Source of the DNA: Adiantum capillus-veneris
Taxonomy: Eukaryota; Streptophyta; Polypodiopsida; Polypodiales; Pteridaceae
DNA length: 64,000 nucleotides
Direction: 5' to 3'
Assembly (NCBI GenBank): GCA_014529385.2
Contig: CM043953.1
Location: 107,700,549 to 107,764,548 of the forward strand
Shown: positions 24,042-36,364 of the stretch, piece by piece
Position numbering within the stretch: the first letter of the stretch is position 1
How the letters are laid out: the number at the start of each line of letters is the position of its first letter
The notes under the pieces: generated by a model
Databases searched by the model: none
What the model was told of the DNA's origin: nothing
What the model saw: only the letters and a program-made list of their open reading frames with translations
Translations under genes and position numbers: made by a program

Positions 24042-25223
24042 ATGAGGCAATGGAAGAGGCAGATGCACGGTGCTACTATGAGGACAGATGCTAGAGAGTA
24101 TGCATGTGATGGGCATGTCACTTTTGAGTCTAGCTTGCCTTCAGACTACTTTGTGTCTTGGGATAGCACATTGTCTACGCGTTTTCTACTAGACGAGTAT
24201 GCAGTTTTTCACGTGACGCCACGTCGTGATTTGTTTTGCTCTTTCTCTAGTGGGAGACTTGGTTGTGTGCAGTTTCCTGATGGCTCAACATATGACATAG
24301 AGGGTGCTGGAGATGTATGCATGTCTTTACCTAGTAGTACATTGCTTACGCTATGAGATGTATGCATGTCTTTACCTAGTAGTACATTGCTTACCAGGAC
24401 TCAGTCAGAGTCTCATTTCAGTGTGTCAGTTGCAGAGTAGTGGACATTGTGTACTGCTTGGAGAGCGGTCATTTCAGATGCATAGGGGATCACTGGTGAT
24501 AGCCAGAGGTGCTAGGAGTGGTCTGGTATACCCTTTGCATATTTCTGACACACGAGGCGGTGTAGTCTCTGTGTATTTGCAGCCATGTTTGGAGCAAGAG
24601 ACGAGACGTGTCTCTTTTGCGGATGTGCTCTATGGAGAGCAGGTTGTGCATTTGTCTTGTGGTGATGTTCACGCAGACAATGTAATCTCTGGGGATGCAC
24701 AACTTTGTCAGTCATCGGTTGAGGTGACATCAGTTGAGCTAGAGATTGATGCATTGTTCTATGATGCGTCTGATACGCTTGAGGGCGACAGTGTCCTTCA
24801 GATAGCTGTGTGTGATTGCAGTGGTGCTGATTTTTCGGTTTTGCAGTCATTCTCAGTGGACATGCCTTTGCCAAATGATGCTGACATGGTGATGCATAGT
24901 CAGGTGGTTCCTGATGAGGATGCATATGGCACTGAGGTTGCTGACAGCGATAGGTTGGCACACATAGTGCATGTTCGTCGGCTTTCGGGTCTCTCATGTC
25001 TGACCTTTTGGTTTTGAGACCTGATCTTGCTTATGCGGTTGGTGCATTTGCAGTGGGAGTTGTCAGTCGTGCGATGACTGACACTGGCATTGTGCATTGT
25101 GGAGCCATGCAGGTCGTTACTCGATACCTGCATCATGAGTGTCATCGTAGCTCTAGCCCTAGTGGTATGCATGTTGCAGCTACACTAGACCATGTTTGGA
25201 GTGAGCTAGTGGGCATAGGTTGA
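24042..25223 (+). pseudogene. Copia polyprotein remnant: protease, pre-integrase, RNase H entry
   Basis: 24130-24350 reads as a copia protease: FLLDEYAVFHVTP stands where LLDSGASxHVTP is expected, so the first Asp remains but SGA is lost; DGSTYDIEGAGDVCMSLP follows. 24304-24540 continues LSQSLISVCQLQSSGHCVL and GSLVIARGARSGLVYPL, the gag-pre-integrase strand pattern. A 44-bp direct repeat (ATGTATGCATGTCTTTACC at 24313 and 24357) interrupts it. 24541-24990 is acidic and unrecognised. 25016-25223 reads LRPDLAYAVGAF...VSRAMTDTGIVHCGA, the copia segment after RT. IN core and RT are absent. Confidence 0.85.
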
Positions 25224-25317
25224 GAGTCGTCTTCTCTCACCTCTTGTATATACTAGTTGTAGGCTAGTCTTCTCACCACTTATCGGCACACAGCCTTTGT
25301 GGGAGAATGTTAGGTAA

Positions 25318-25641
<324 letters not shown>

Positions 25642-26529
25642 CGTTCTCTCCACGGTTGTACAATGGTAGTCCTGATTTTGTCTTTACTGCCCTCTTCCTT
25701 GCTCTGGATTTCTGGCAGTGCATGCACTTGCTGCACCAGATGTACTAAAAGATTCTCTAATTGGTTGGTGATTCGGTTGAGAAGGTCTTGTTGATCTTCA
25801 GCCGGTTTCTATGACTGATTCCTCTGGACAGCTGCTACAGGTGCGGCTAGGTGTGGTCGGGTTCTACTCAGTTCCTCTTCCTCAGTAGTTCTGGCTTGTA
25901 GACGTAATTTCTTATCTTTAAGGCGGGCTACTTGAAATGCTACCTCATACGTAGCAGGAAACCTTCCCTTCACCTTCTCTTTAAGAATTGGCCATAAACC
26001 AGCCACAAACCGATCTTTCTTTAGGAAATCGGGTGCCCCTTTGCCCTCCCTCAGCGATGCAACGCATCGTCCCCATAGATCCACGAATTTCGATTCGTAT
26101 GCTGCATATTCAGCCATACTTCCTTGCTTCAACTCCATCAGCAATTGCCATAATTTTTCAGATGTGGTGCCTTCTCCGAAGTGCCTTAGAAATGCTGCTC
26201 TGAGCAAGTCTCACCTCTCCTTGGTGGCTTGCACCAAGGCGTTGTACCATGATCTTGCTTCCACTTTCATTAACAGTGGAAAAATATGCCAACACGAAGC
26301 ATCGTCATCCCTTCCAAAGACGATGACGGGAGCAAAGCGAACCCCGAACCCCGACAGCCTCTAAAACACCAGGGACCGAATGGCACGCCTCGAGCTTGTC
26401 ATGGTAAAGCAAACAGGGGGCACCACCTAGCTTCAGCGGCTAGGACGCAAACAACACACCACCATAACAAAGTTTTCATCCAAGAGAGATGGATGCTTGG
26501 GAGTAATGATGAAGAGGAAAGGGAATGAG

Positions 26530-26614
<85 letters not shown>

Positions 26615-28023
26615 GGGAGGGGGTATAGCGGCTTAGTACTTAGGCACCACAAAAGGATGGCGAATCCGCACACCCTTCACACATACACAAGCTCACTCCA
26701 AACACAAGACTAGGTGGCGATTCCACACACCTCACATGGGCAAAACATTGCAAGAAAACATACTCACAAAACCTCAAGCTTTATTTAGAGAATAAGGCGA
26801 TGAAATGGGGAGCATAGGGTAGGGGAATGAGAAGGGAGAGCGTGGTAGAGCACATGGCGGATAGGTGGGAGTTGATGACGAAGGCTCGCACGAGGGTTAT
26901 GGCCATCATCCTTCATTTAGTTTCCCTTCATCTTCCATAGCCCAAGGGTGTAGAGGTCATGCTCAAGACGAGCATGGTGATTGCGGTGATGGTGATGGTG
27001 TGTGTGTGTGTGTGTGTGTGTGCACTAGGCACACACAGTGCATAATGTACTCTTTGGTGATGGTGTGTGTCTTTAGTGTGATGGTGACCCCTCTTTATAT
27101 AGGGGAGGAGGGGGGAGGAATTCTAGAATTTAGAAATGAAGAAATCATTATCTACATAGGCTATGTGACTGTGGGCCCCACTTGTCTGGCTGTGTGTATA
27201 TGTGCCAGAACAGCAGTCTCATGAGAGAGAGAGACTAAGAGAGAGAGATGGGTTGATGAAAAAAAGTGAGAGGTGACATGGAGAATAAAGTAATTACAAG
27301 AGGGGAGAGAGGGGAGTGTGTTCAGAGGTGAATCTGTGTGCAGATGTGTGTGAACACAAGAAAAATCAGGTAACCACTGGGTGGGGATGGGTCTGTGGGC
27401 ACCTTTTTCAGTGAAACTGAGTGTGTGTGAGTGTGGGGAAGGTTATTTATCTACAAGACAAGAGATATGGCGCCCTTTAGAGAGAGAGGGGGGTATTTGG
27501 GTCATGGGATATGATAGGAGAGAGAAAGAGGGGGTGGGGTATACTATTTTGGAAGATAGGGTAAGTTGCATGTGAGTTAGGGTGCATTATTGGTGAGTTA
27601 TAATGCATTATTGGTGAGAGGTGGGGTAGCTGAGGGGAGAGAGAAAGGAGAAAGGACAAGGGGAAGAGAGAGGGGGTTGACCTTTTGAGTGGAGGAGAGG
27701 AAAAGGGACACCCGACGGGCAACAGTGAAGAAAAAGGAGGCAAAGTGGGGATGGGCTATCCCGCAGGCATGAGGTGGCCTATTTTACCTTTCTTATATAT
27801 TTACATAATCATACTTTATTTTTTTCTTACTTTTTTCAATGCCTTTTATCACTCCCTGCCTAAGAGGGGGTTTTCATGGGGTGGGGACGAGAGAAGAGGG
27901 GTATGGGAGCTTGGCTTGTGAAAAGCCCCCATCAACGACACATACTATCTCAAGATTATCCAAGAAATCCGAAGCACCTTCCTTCGCCGTACCCGTGAAG
28001 GTTAGGAAGGAAACGCTTGCCAT
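25642..28023 (-). pseudogene. Gypsy 1 gag, split by a solo LTR
   Basis: Two coding pieces: 28023-27935 and 26323-25642. The likely start ATG at 28023 reads MASVSFLTFTGTAKEGASDF. Removing 26324-27934 plus one ACGA joins LEIVCVV to FGRDDDASCWHIF in frame, followed by LLMKVEARSWYNALVQ, FLRHFGEGTTSEKLWQLL and MAEYAAYESKFVDL, the retrotransposon gag capsid domain. A stop after AAVQRNQS (25811) and a Gln-rich tail lead toward the zinc knuckle, which continues at 22439. A stop also occurs before LLRAAF. It is non-functional but clearly gag. Confidence 0.88.
26324..27934 (-). mobile_element. Solo LTR (gypsy 1 LTR family) inserted in gag
   Basis: 1611 bp. On the element strand it starts TGATGGGGGCTTTTC and ends CCCGTCA, with ACGA at 26320-26323 and 27935-27938. 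It shares with the gypsy 1 LTRs the block GGGGGCACCACCTAGCTT followed by GCTAGGACGCA. It holds a GA run at 26533-26611, a TG run at 27001-27021 and a TATA-like CTATATAAAGAGG (minus) near 27093. No internal region or second LTR is present, the usual product of recombination between LTRs. Confidence 0.92.
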
Positions 28024-28350
28024 TGCAAAACACGATTTTCAAACTTTTTTTCTTCTTAAACACAAGTAACTTAGCGGCTTATAGTGGCTTCTTACCAGGT
28101 TGGGTGGATAGATCAAAACAAGATGAAAATTGAAACATTAAAGGAGTGATGGTAATCCAACAAGGAGAGGATAATGGGATTTGGGGAGCTAAGGATCTCT
28201 CGTAGCACCGCAACACCAAACAAAAACACAATCTTCTGCTGATAGAAGATCTTCCTATCTACATATATATGTAGGTGCATGTGTTGCATAAATCTAAATG
28301 GAAAAGTGGTTGGTCCGTTATTCATGATGTACAGAGTATAAAGTACTCAC

Positions 28351-29102
28351 TTATACCCTTACCATGCCAGTGCTGACAAGTCGGCACTTCCATAGGAGGT
28401 CATCACCCTTCATAGGCTCCACCTTCCCTTCACTGCTCAGCACGTATGGAGTGATGGCAAAGTGTTTGACCACTCCTAGTCTTTTAGCTAGCAGTAGTTG
28501 CAAGTAGTTACCGTAATCGGCTCGTTGCATGAATTCCACACTATTTAATTGTAGCTCATCTTCGGCCCACTGGGTTTCACCCGTGGTAGACAGTTTCTTC
28601 AGGATGAGTTGTACGGGGAGAGGAGGAAGGCCCTCTACCTGCCTTCCAAAACAGCGAGGAAAATAGCCAAACCACTCCTCTCTAGGTCATGGGAACCTCC
28701 TTATCACCTCCACTTTGGGGTTGTCGAAGTGAACTGGCAGCACTCGCATGCGCGCTGCAAATTGATAGGCGATCTTCCACCGCTTTACTTTGGATGACTT
28801 TCTTTCTGGCAGCCTAGGCACGATTCTGCTTTCCAGAGCCAAACTCGAAGCATTCGCGTGGCGAGGTGTTTCTTTTTCCTTGGGGGTCGTGTGATTCAAG
28901 ATTGGCCTAGCCCTCTTTTTCCCTTGGCACGAGCAGCCCCTTTGGGCCACTTAGGAGCCAAGGCTATACTTTTATTTTCAGATTCCTTGGGGAAGAGAGG
29001 CTTTACTAACCTCTTTCCTTCCTTAATATAGACGATTTCTTCACGGTGGACATCGACGTAGAGGATTTCCACTTCTCCTTTACTTTCTTTGGTGGCACTC
29101 AT
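28351..29102 (-). pseudogene. Upstream reading frame (ORF0) of gypsy 1, function unknown
   Basis: Between the 5' LTR and gag, three minus-strand frames follow each other: 29102-28896 (MSATKESKGEVEILYVDVHR), 28950-28687 (basic, SSKVKRWKIAYQFAARMRVL) and then, through a stop, CFGRQVEGLPPLPVQL into 28539-28351 (VEFMQRADYGNYLQLLLAKR). Together they span about 250 codons with protein-like composition and only one or two frame breaks. I recognise no domain. An extra frame before gag is known from Ogre-type plant gypsy elements, but I claim no homology. The sequence after codon TGM is GTAAGGGTATAAG, donor-like, about 330 bp before the gag ATG. Confidence 0.5.
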
Positions 29103-30249
29103 TGATTGAGTGCGGTAGTGACAGCAATGAGAGCATCCTGCTGCCCTCCTCTGGTGGCTCTTGATTCACAGTGTTGGTAAACAAGCAAACTGAAACACCT
29201 CTATAGTGATGTCACCCAAGAGCGTTGAAAGAGAACTAAAAAACACCAAAATCTTTGCAAAATCCTTTTGAAACACCACAAGTCCAATAGGAGTAGACCC
29301 TTGGGAATTTACTTGCCGTCGCCCACCCAAGAGACTATGTCACATAGGAGCAAAACCCTGTCAAAGCACGGATTTACAACACACGCCGACCAATGCATAC
29401 GAAGACAAGAGCCTCTCCTTTCACAATCAAACATCAAAAACCCACAACTTCAACATCAATTCCACAATTCATAGATACATGCCCTCCGAATTTGTCTACA
29501 CACAATTTGCCACTAGGCTGCCATAGCCATAACCCTGTAGAGAACTAGTCTTAACCTGAAGAGCACAACTCCAATTGGGGCACTTTAAAGCTTGGAATTT
29601 TTTTTGAAAAATGAATGGCGAGAAAGCTGAAGATGACCAAAATTGATTCCATACGCCGCCATGAGCAAAATTGATGCGAACAGAAAGCTGTCCCAGCACG
29701 ACCACACGTACAGAAGGCTAGTCGGGGCAAAAAACTGCATCCAAAAGCACCAAGGAGACACAACGAGCTAAAACCTGCAAATTTCTGATGTTTGGCTGAA
29801 CTTTTTTAAGTTTGTACACGAGTTTTAATTATATACAAGTCTCACTTCAAAAAACTCACTCACGGGCACTTACAGTAGCTCGACAGCTGTCACTAGACTA
29901 GCGACTTGCAGTGCATGTACATGTGCTTGCTAAAGCAAGCTAAAAAACCCACAAAAAGAAATCCCACACACCCTTTTGACATCGGGCGTCATGTCCGTAT
30001 GTACAAATTTACAAAAAATTGGGTGTCAGAAATGCGCCCAACAACGGTTAGAATGAGAGATGCGAGATGAAGAACTTACTTCCTGGATGTTGACGATGGT
30101 GTAGTCCGACAGCAGCACTTCGATGAAGGCTCTTAGTGCTTCTTCAAGTTCTTCCTCCTCCCTTATCCAATTGGAGAATTCCCACAGCCAGTCGTCCATA
30201 GTTGACGACGTGCATCATTTTCAGTGTTGTAAACGGAAGAATTTTGAGC
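29103..30249 (-). other. Gypsy 1 untranslated leader
   Basis: The stretch between primer binding site and ORF0 has only scattered short frames on either strand. It would be the 5' leader, possibly with a packaging signal. I see no other structure. Confidence 0.5.
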
Positions 30250-30271
30250 CCTCCTCAATGGGGGCACCAAA
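30250..30271 (-). other. Primer binding site of gypsy 1
   Basis: The minus strand reads TTTGGTGCCCCCATTGAGG directly after the LTR end TGTCA. Position and the opening TTTGGTGCC resemble plant gypsy primer sites of the TTTGGCGCC type. Its position shows that 30272-35833 is the 5' LTR. Confidence 0.7.
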
Positions 30272-30424
30272 TGACAAGTGCAAGTGCAAAATGGAGCCTA
30301 ACGGCCTCTACGCCAGGACCTTGCACGCAGAACTCGTCACAGGGAGTGAACAGGGGGCACCACCTAGCTTTGAGCAGCTAGGACGCAGACAACAACGATT
30401 TAAATAACACTAACACAACATACC

Positions 30425-30510
<86 letters not shown>

Positions 30511-31091
30511 GTAGATGGAGGGGATGAAAACCCTTCGGAATGTGAGGGCAAACTTGATTCAAGATGGTATTTACAAAACCCTTCGTTTCGGCGAGGTGGA
30601 GACAACGGAGAGAGAGAGAGAGAAATGAAATGTTATATTAACGTCTTCAAAAGGCCAAAATGACCTATGAGACCAAAAAGTTACAATTGGTGAATCTGAT
30701 ACCATGTCTGAGTATGGAGATTACAGAGTTACAAAGAACTAAATCTAAAACACTAAGGAGAAAGGAAAGGGGGGGGGGGGGGGGGGGGGGGGTGTTTGTG
30801 GGTTCAGATGAAATCTCTCATCAATCGCTGTCGGATCTCATCGACCTCCTCCATGGTCAGTACTCTGGTTGGGCGTCTTGCATGTCAAGCTAGAGTGATC
30901 TGATTCTTTTGTTGTAGCCTTCGTCGGTAGCGGGAGACCCCCCGAGGTCGTGGACGTCTGGATCTGTCAAGCTCTGTGGCTCGATCAAGCAGTGTACCTC
31001 TAGTATGAGTAGGCTTTGAGATCTACTGTAATGACTGCTCCGTTGGCTCTTCTCTGGCTGGTGTAAAGAAATCTGTGATTCGTCTCTGAGA

Positions 31092-33222
31092 CTATCTTTC
31101 CTCTGATGTCCTCAACAAGCTCTTCCTAAATCTGCGCAGCTCTAGTAGGAACAATCCGAGACACCTCTGATCCTTGTATCTCATGACTCTAGAAAAAGGT
31201 CCGAACCCTTCTCTGAACAGGCAGTGGAAGCGGCCGCGTATCTCATAGTATGCCGGGCAGTGACATGTGTAGTGCAATTCTGTCTCTGGCTCTAAGTTAC
31301 ATAGGTGACATATCCTAGCTCCTGCCGACACCCCTCGAAATCGGCCAATCTTGATTTGGAGCTGATGTGAGGTTGTGCGTATCTGTCCAATAGGGCATCT
31401 TATCCCATGAGATAAGTGTGTGTCCATGTATGCAGGCCTAGTCACAAAGCCGTCCTCCATGAGTTGGAGAAGATGCTCTCTGTAGAAGGCCATCTTTGTG
31501 CCTAGCTCCTGTGTCGGCTGTATCCATGTCCTCTTGGTATATAGCTGAATCAGATCTTGACGTATGAGTGGTGATCTTTGTCCGTGTGAGAGACAAAGAG
31601 GGTGCATCCAGGGAGTATTGAAGCGGAGGTAATCTGAACATGTTGAGACCATGCGACTGAAACCATGGTGTCATCTGTCCATACCAACATGCTGTATCGC
31701 CTTGTAGAGCTAGTTGTTGAGATAACTCAAGGGCAAGCCGAGCGTATCTGTCCCTGGGGAGATCCCATAGACCATGCATAAAGGAAACTGATCTCGTCGA
31801 TGCCTCCACCACGAGGGAAGGGGGGGGGGGGGGGGGGGTGGGGCGGCGGCGGCTAGCTCGGCTTGGATAATCTCATGTGGTACTGAGGCCTTAGCCCAAA
31901 TCATCGGAGCGATCATAGAGACCAGAGGCCTCTCCATACATCTCCATCCATTTGTGTTTCCAGATCTCCCCCGGTGGTCTACTGAGGGTCCCCATACCTG
32001 AACTCCATAGAGCATAGCTGGAGTCACTAGAGTGTCAAAAAGTCAAAGCTTTGTTCGCGGTTCCTGAAACTGAACTGCGAACACATCCTCTCCAGTCCTC
32101 CCAAAGCTGCATATGCTCTCGTCAGTCTAGTCTCTGATGCTCTCCTTAGTGACAACACCATTCCACCGAAGGCTACCCCAAGATAAGTATATGCATATGT
32201 GTACTCCACAGTCTCCTGGCCATACATAAATGTGGGTGCCGACCTCCTGACCCACTGTGGAGTGGTGTTGAACACCATAACCTTGGTTTTCCCCAGATTG
32301 ATAAACAATCCACTGTCACGAGCAAATGCATGCAGAGCATCCAAATGACGTTGCATCCCCTCTGGAGAGTCAGAAATCAGCACAATATCATCAGCATATA
32401 GTAACATCGGAATCCATGTCCCTGCTAGCTGAGCCCCCTGTCCCCCTGACGCTCTACATAGTCTGAAAACTCATCCACATACATCCCAAAAAGAGACGGG
32501 GATAGGGGGCATCCTTGCTTCACTCCAATAGTGGAGAGGACCATGTGAGACATTCCCTCAGTGGTGCATACCCGCCCCATCATTGTCATGTATAGAGCCA
32601 GAATCCCCCAAATCAGCTCTGTAGGCACACCCATGTCCCGTAATCTGCGTATAAGTTTGGCTCTCGGCACTGTGTCAAAGGATTTGCGAAAATCCACAAA
32701 GCTACAATAGATTCTCTTGCCATGGTGTCTACCCTCTTCAATAATAGCTCTGAGTGTCAGAATCTGGTTAAGAGTGGACAAACCTCTCCTGAAACCTGCT
32801 TGCCCTGGTGCTCTTATGCCCTCTCGCTCTGCCCATCTACTCAGCTCCTGTTCAAGAATGGATGCATACAGCCTAGCTAGTGTGTGACCAACCATGATGG
32901 TGCGATAATTCTTGGGAATCATGGGATCTTCTGACTTGAAAATAGGCACAATCGTGGACATACTCCAAGTCTCAGGGAAGCCTTCATACATGGCTCGATT
33001 AAACATCATAGCCAGGAGCTCTGCAAGCATATCTCTGGCATGGATGAAGTGCTCTGCTACCAGACCATCATGATCATGTGCTCTCGTTGTCTTCATCCTG
33101 TCAATAGCTTTCCTTACCCTCTCAGCAGTAAAGAAAGAACATGTCTCTGGGCATGTCTCTAGTGGGTCCGGTAGAGGTGGTTGTCTGATATTGTGTAGAG
33201 AGATGTGGCATGTTCCCCACAT
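31092..33222 (-). pseudogene. LINE 2 reverse transcriptase and C-terminal region
   Basis: 33222-32425 gives RT motifs NYRTIMVGHTLARLYASI, APGQAGFRRGLSTLNQIL, FVDFRKSFDTVPRAK and GVKQGCPLSPSLFGMYVD. After a short broken stretch, 32407-32027 gives MLLYADDIVLISDSP (catalytic YADD). 32026-31092, in several frames, carries the C-terminal part with CHLCNLEPETELHYTCHC, a Cys/His zinc motif like that of LINE 1. A stop after the palm and further shifts make it inactive. It is clearly related to LINE 1 but diverged. Confidence 0.88.
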
Positions 33223-33385
33223 GTCTTAGTGGAGGTGACCACTGGTGGTGGTGAATGTTCGTGGAATAGCCTCCATGCTTTGCCTGAGTCCTGACTTATA
33301 AATAACTGATACAAATCTTGCTCTAGCTGGGATAAATAAGTCCTTTTCTTTCGTCGCACTCTAGGCGGCGAAAGATAATCCGTGA

Positions 33386-34316
33386 CTATCTATGTGTGGT
33401 AATACCCATGAGCAGTTCCCTCTGTAACTTGATCCTCATCTCTCTACACTCCTCATCATACCAACTGTTCTGGGGCATTTTTCCAGATCGTCTCCTTGTA
33501 GGCTGGCTGCAGGGGTATGCTTCTGATGTTGCATCATGGAGCGTCTCTATCAATATCTGAGTGAGTTCATCTAGTGGCCGTCCTGGCTCCTGGGTGCATA
33601 GCTTCCTATATATCTCATCCATATACACAGAGTCTGTCTCCCTCATGAAGGTATATCGGACGTGTGTAGGGACCTCTCCTAATGGAGCTGTGCCGAACTG
33701 AAACGTCAGGGTGAAGGACAAGATAGCATGATCAACTGCCACTCCAACTGGCCTAGTGCCCACCATGAAATCTTGAAAGAATGGAATGAGACCTGGCTGG
33801 GCCATAGCATAATCCATTGTGCTGGCACCATGTCGGTGTGGAAAGCAAGTAAAACCTCCAGCTATCGAAAATCTTTGTAGGCCATTCAAAATGGCCAATC
33901 TATGTGCGGTTCCCATATATATCATGTATCTGCCATATTCCGTGTATTCCTCATCTTGTGATAATCTGGATAGACCCATCTCTGTAACGTCCAGCTCCCT
34001 AAGCATTTCCTTGGAGGTATCATCAAGAAAAAGAAAAAAATATTGTATGGTGGTGGGTAGTCCTAGCATTGAAATCCCCTAGTATGATAATGTCACCATC
34101 CTTAGAAAACTCCCATATGTCATTATCCAAAATAGCAAAGGGGGATTGTCCCCTAGGTGATGCATATACTGACGTACTAGGAGGAAAGTAACAGATAGCA
34201 ATGTAGAGGTATTTTCCCGTCTCTGCCTTGAGCCTCACCCACATATACCTAGCATGTTCATCCTTGCGTGCTATATATATCAATGGTTGCAACTCCTCCT
34301 TGAATAGAACTGCCAC
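33386..34316 (-). pseudogene. LINE 2 endonuclease region
   Basis: 34316-34023 reads YMWVRLKAETGKYLYIAICY then DIIILGDFNART, and 34069-33386 reads GASTMDYAM and VAVDHAILSFTL. These are the catalytic strands of an APE-type endonuclease, with SDH changed to VDH. The next segment (SWYDEECREMRIKLQRELL) is the linker toward RT. One frameshift lies at about 34040, where an AGAAAAAGAAA slippage tract occurs. Confidence 0.82.
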
Positions 34317-35322
34317 TCCCCGTGAGCCTCGTCCTCGGTGCTCCGATCTGGTCTCTTATCTGCAGGCTGTCTCCCATCTATACCCGCTCACCTGTGGCAT
34401 GGATTGCCCAGGGGCTTGATGCGTCTCAGAGTAGAAGATGATGTCTCTCCCTGTGAAGCTATCCTCAAAGGCCCCTACATGAAGACGAAGTGACCCATTA
34501 CAATTCCAGGTTGCCATCTTTAGTGTGGTCCCATAGGTCTCGCACCATCATGCGGGACATCGCTCCAATATCACCACCTTTCCATCTCTGTAGAAAGCAA
34601 TCTTCCCCTTTTCCCTTGCTGCTCTAATTTTCGGTATTACTTGAGAGAGAGAGACTATAGTGCATTCTCTAGGGAATTTTCACGTGTGCAAAGATCCTAC
34701 TCTATGCATAGTGACCTTTGGAGTGTGTGTGCACGACTTCTCTTTCAAGTGTTGACCCCCCGATAATGACCTCTAGTGCTCTTTTATACGTGCAGGCTGC
34801 TTAGTTTAGCATAAAATGATTAGGTTTAGAGTCCTAAGCTGGAGAGACAAAACAGGCAGTCGGATCCCGGATGGTTGATTGGTGCTTTGTTTTGGGAGAA
34901 ATAAGAAAATGATATTCTCCTAGGTGGGCCTTTGTGACCATCACCTAGAGAGAGGTGGAATATACAAATGGGTTTGGCTTGGAAAACGCAAAATGAATTA
35001 CCCTACGGATGTTTACTGAGGAAGTGTGTCGTGGATGAAATGTCGGCAAATCGCAGGCTTTACTGGTGAGTTGGTGTAGCGCAATCGTCAATTTCGGTGC
35101 CGACCGGGGCATGCCTTCGGTGCCATTCTTTGATTTGTTGTCGCCATTGCGTGTTTTTGGTGTCGTTTGTCGATGTCCATTTGCTCTGCTTCCCGTGTGT
35201 GCCATGTGTGCGTGTTGTTGGTGCGTATGTGATTGTGTGCATGTGCGTATGCGTGTAGTGTATGTATGTGTGTGTACAATATGTGTTTGTGAGAGAGTGT
35301 GTGTGTGTGTATGTGTGTGTGT

Positions 35323-35370
<48 letters not shown>

Positions 35371-35428
35371 GAGGTCGAGAGATGGAGAAAGAGGTGTGAG
35401 GGTGAGTGTATGTGTGTGTGTGTGTATG

Positions 35429-35486
<58 letters not shown>

Positions 35487-35549
35487 CTTTCCTATTGGCT
35501 GCTTACACAGAAGGAGAGAGAGAGATAGAGGGAGAGATGAACGATAATG

Positions 35550-35609
<60 letters not shown>

Positions 35610-36364
35610 GGCTTTACTGATAATGGAGGAGAGAGAGAGGGGGTGGCGCCAAGCTGGAGAGAGAGAGAGAGAGAGCCAAGGGTGGCGGCCCCTCTGTGAG
35701 CGCAAGATCAAGGAGGAAGCGTGGTGGCGACAAGCTGCAATAAAAAAACCGTTTTTTTTAAAATTTGTATTATATAGCTCCCCTTCTCTTGGGGTTAGTA
35801 CCCACGGTCAAGGTCTTCGAAGACCGGCCATCACTACATACGTTGGGTATATGGTCTATTGGCATGTGCACCAACATATGGTGTGTCATAAAAACTTAAC
35901 ATCTACTTTCCCAAATGATTTTCTCATATTAAACTGATCATTTAATATGGGGAGATACTAAGGGAAGCAAAGGCTAGATATCGAAAAGGCTGTCAGACCT
36001 GTCTCAACAGGGGATCCAAAGGAGGAAAAATAGGGATCCAGATGGGGATGGTCTGCTAAAGAGCAAAGTGCACCAGTGGAGTTTAAAAGACCCTTAGGTT
36101 TAACTCCATTAAAGACTTCCAAAGGCTAAAGTTCCAAATTTTTACTCTAAAAGTCCTAGGCCATGGGAACTGCTCTTAATGACTAAAGTGTTGAATGCTA
36201 AACTCAACAAAGTGGCTACAGGGAAAGGACAGAAGAGTGAGCAAGCTGGGAAAGAGACAACACACTCTTTCTCTCTCTCACACACACACATCAGTTTACC
36301 TTTCCACAAAGCAAATAGGACACATGTTAGGCATGCAAGAAAACCCCCAATTCTTGCCTTAATC

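Larger units (their letters stand above)
30624..34642 (-). mobile_element. LINE 2: non-LTR retrotransposon in a GA run of the LTR
   Basis: About 4.0 kb. Both junctions are (GA)n (30608-30623 and 34643-34654), and the empty site is visible in the 3' LTR. Endonuclease, RT and C-terminal zinc region are present; no ORF1 is seen at the 5' end, so it is probably 5' truncated. Its 3' end shares GACCTATGAGACCAAAAAG with LINE 1. The 3' part carries a 24-base G run at 30769-30792 and another near 31820-31839. The frames are broken. Confidence 0.9.
30272..35833 (-). repeat. 5' LTR of gypsy 1, split by LINE 2
   Basis: The LTR is 30272-30623 plus 34643-35833 (about 1.54 kb). On the element strand it starts TGATGGCCGGTCTTCG and ends TTGCACTTGTCA. 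It carries GA runs at 30429-30509, 35329-35367, 35431-35482 and 35551-35608, a TATA box at 34781-34790 (minus), and the shared block GGGGGCACCACCTAGC near 30352. CTAC follows at 35834. In the 3' LTR the LINE 2 insertion point (near 12796-12816) is an empty GA run, which shows that LINE 2 came later. Confidence 0.88.

Noticed and set aside
24304-25017. 237-codon open frame as a novel host gene
   Set aside because: Its first third is copia pre-integrase (LISVCQLQSSG, GSLVIARGARSGL) and it lies between copia LTRs, so it belongs to the deleted retroelement.
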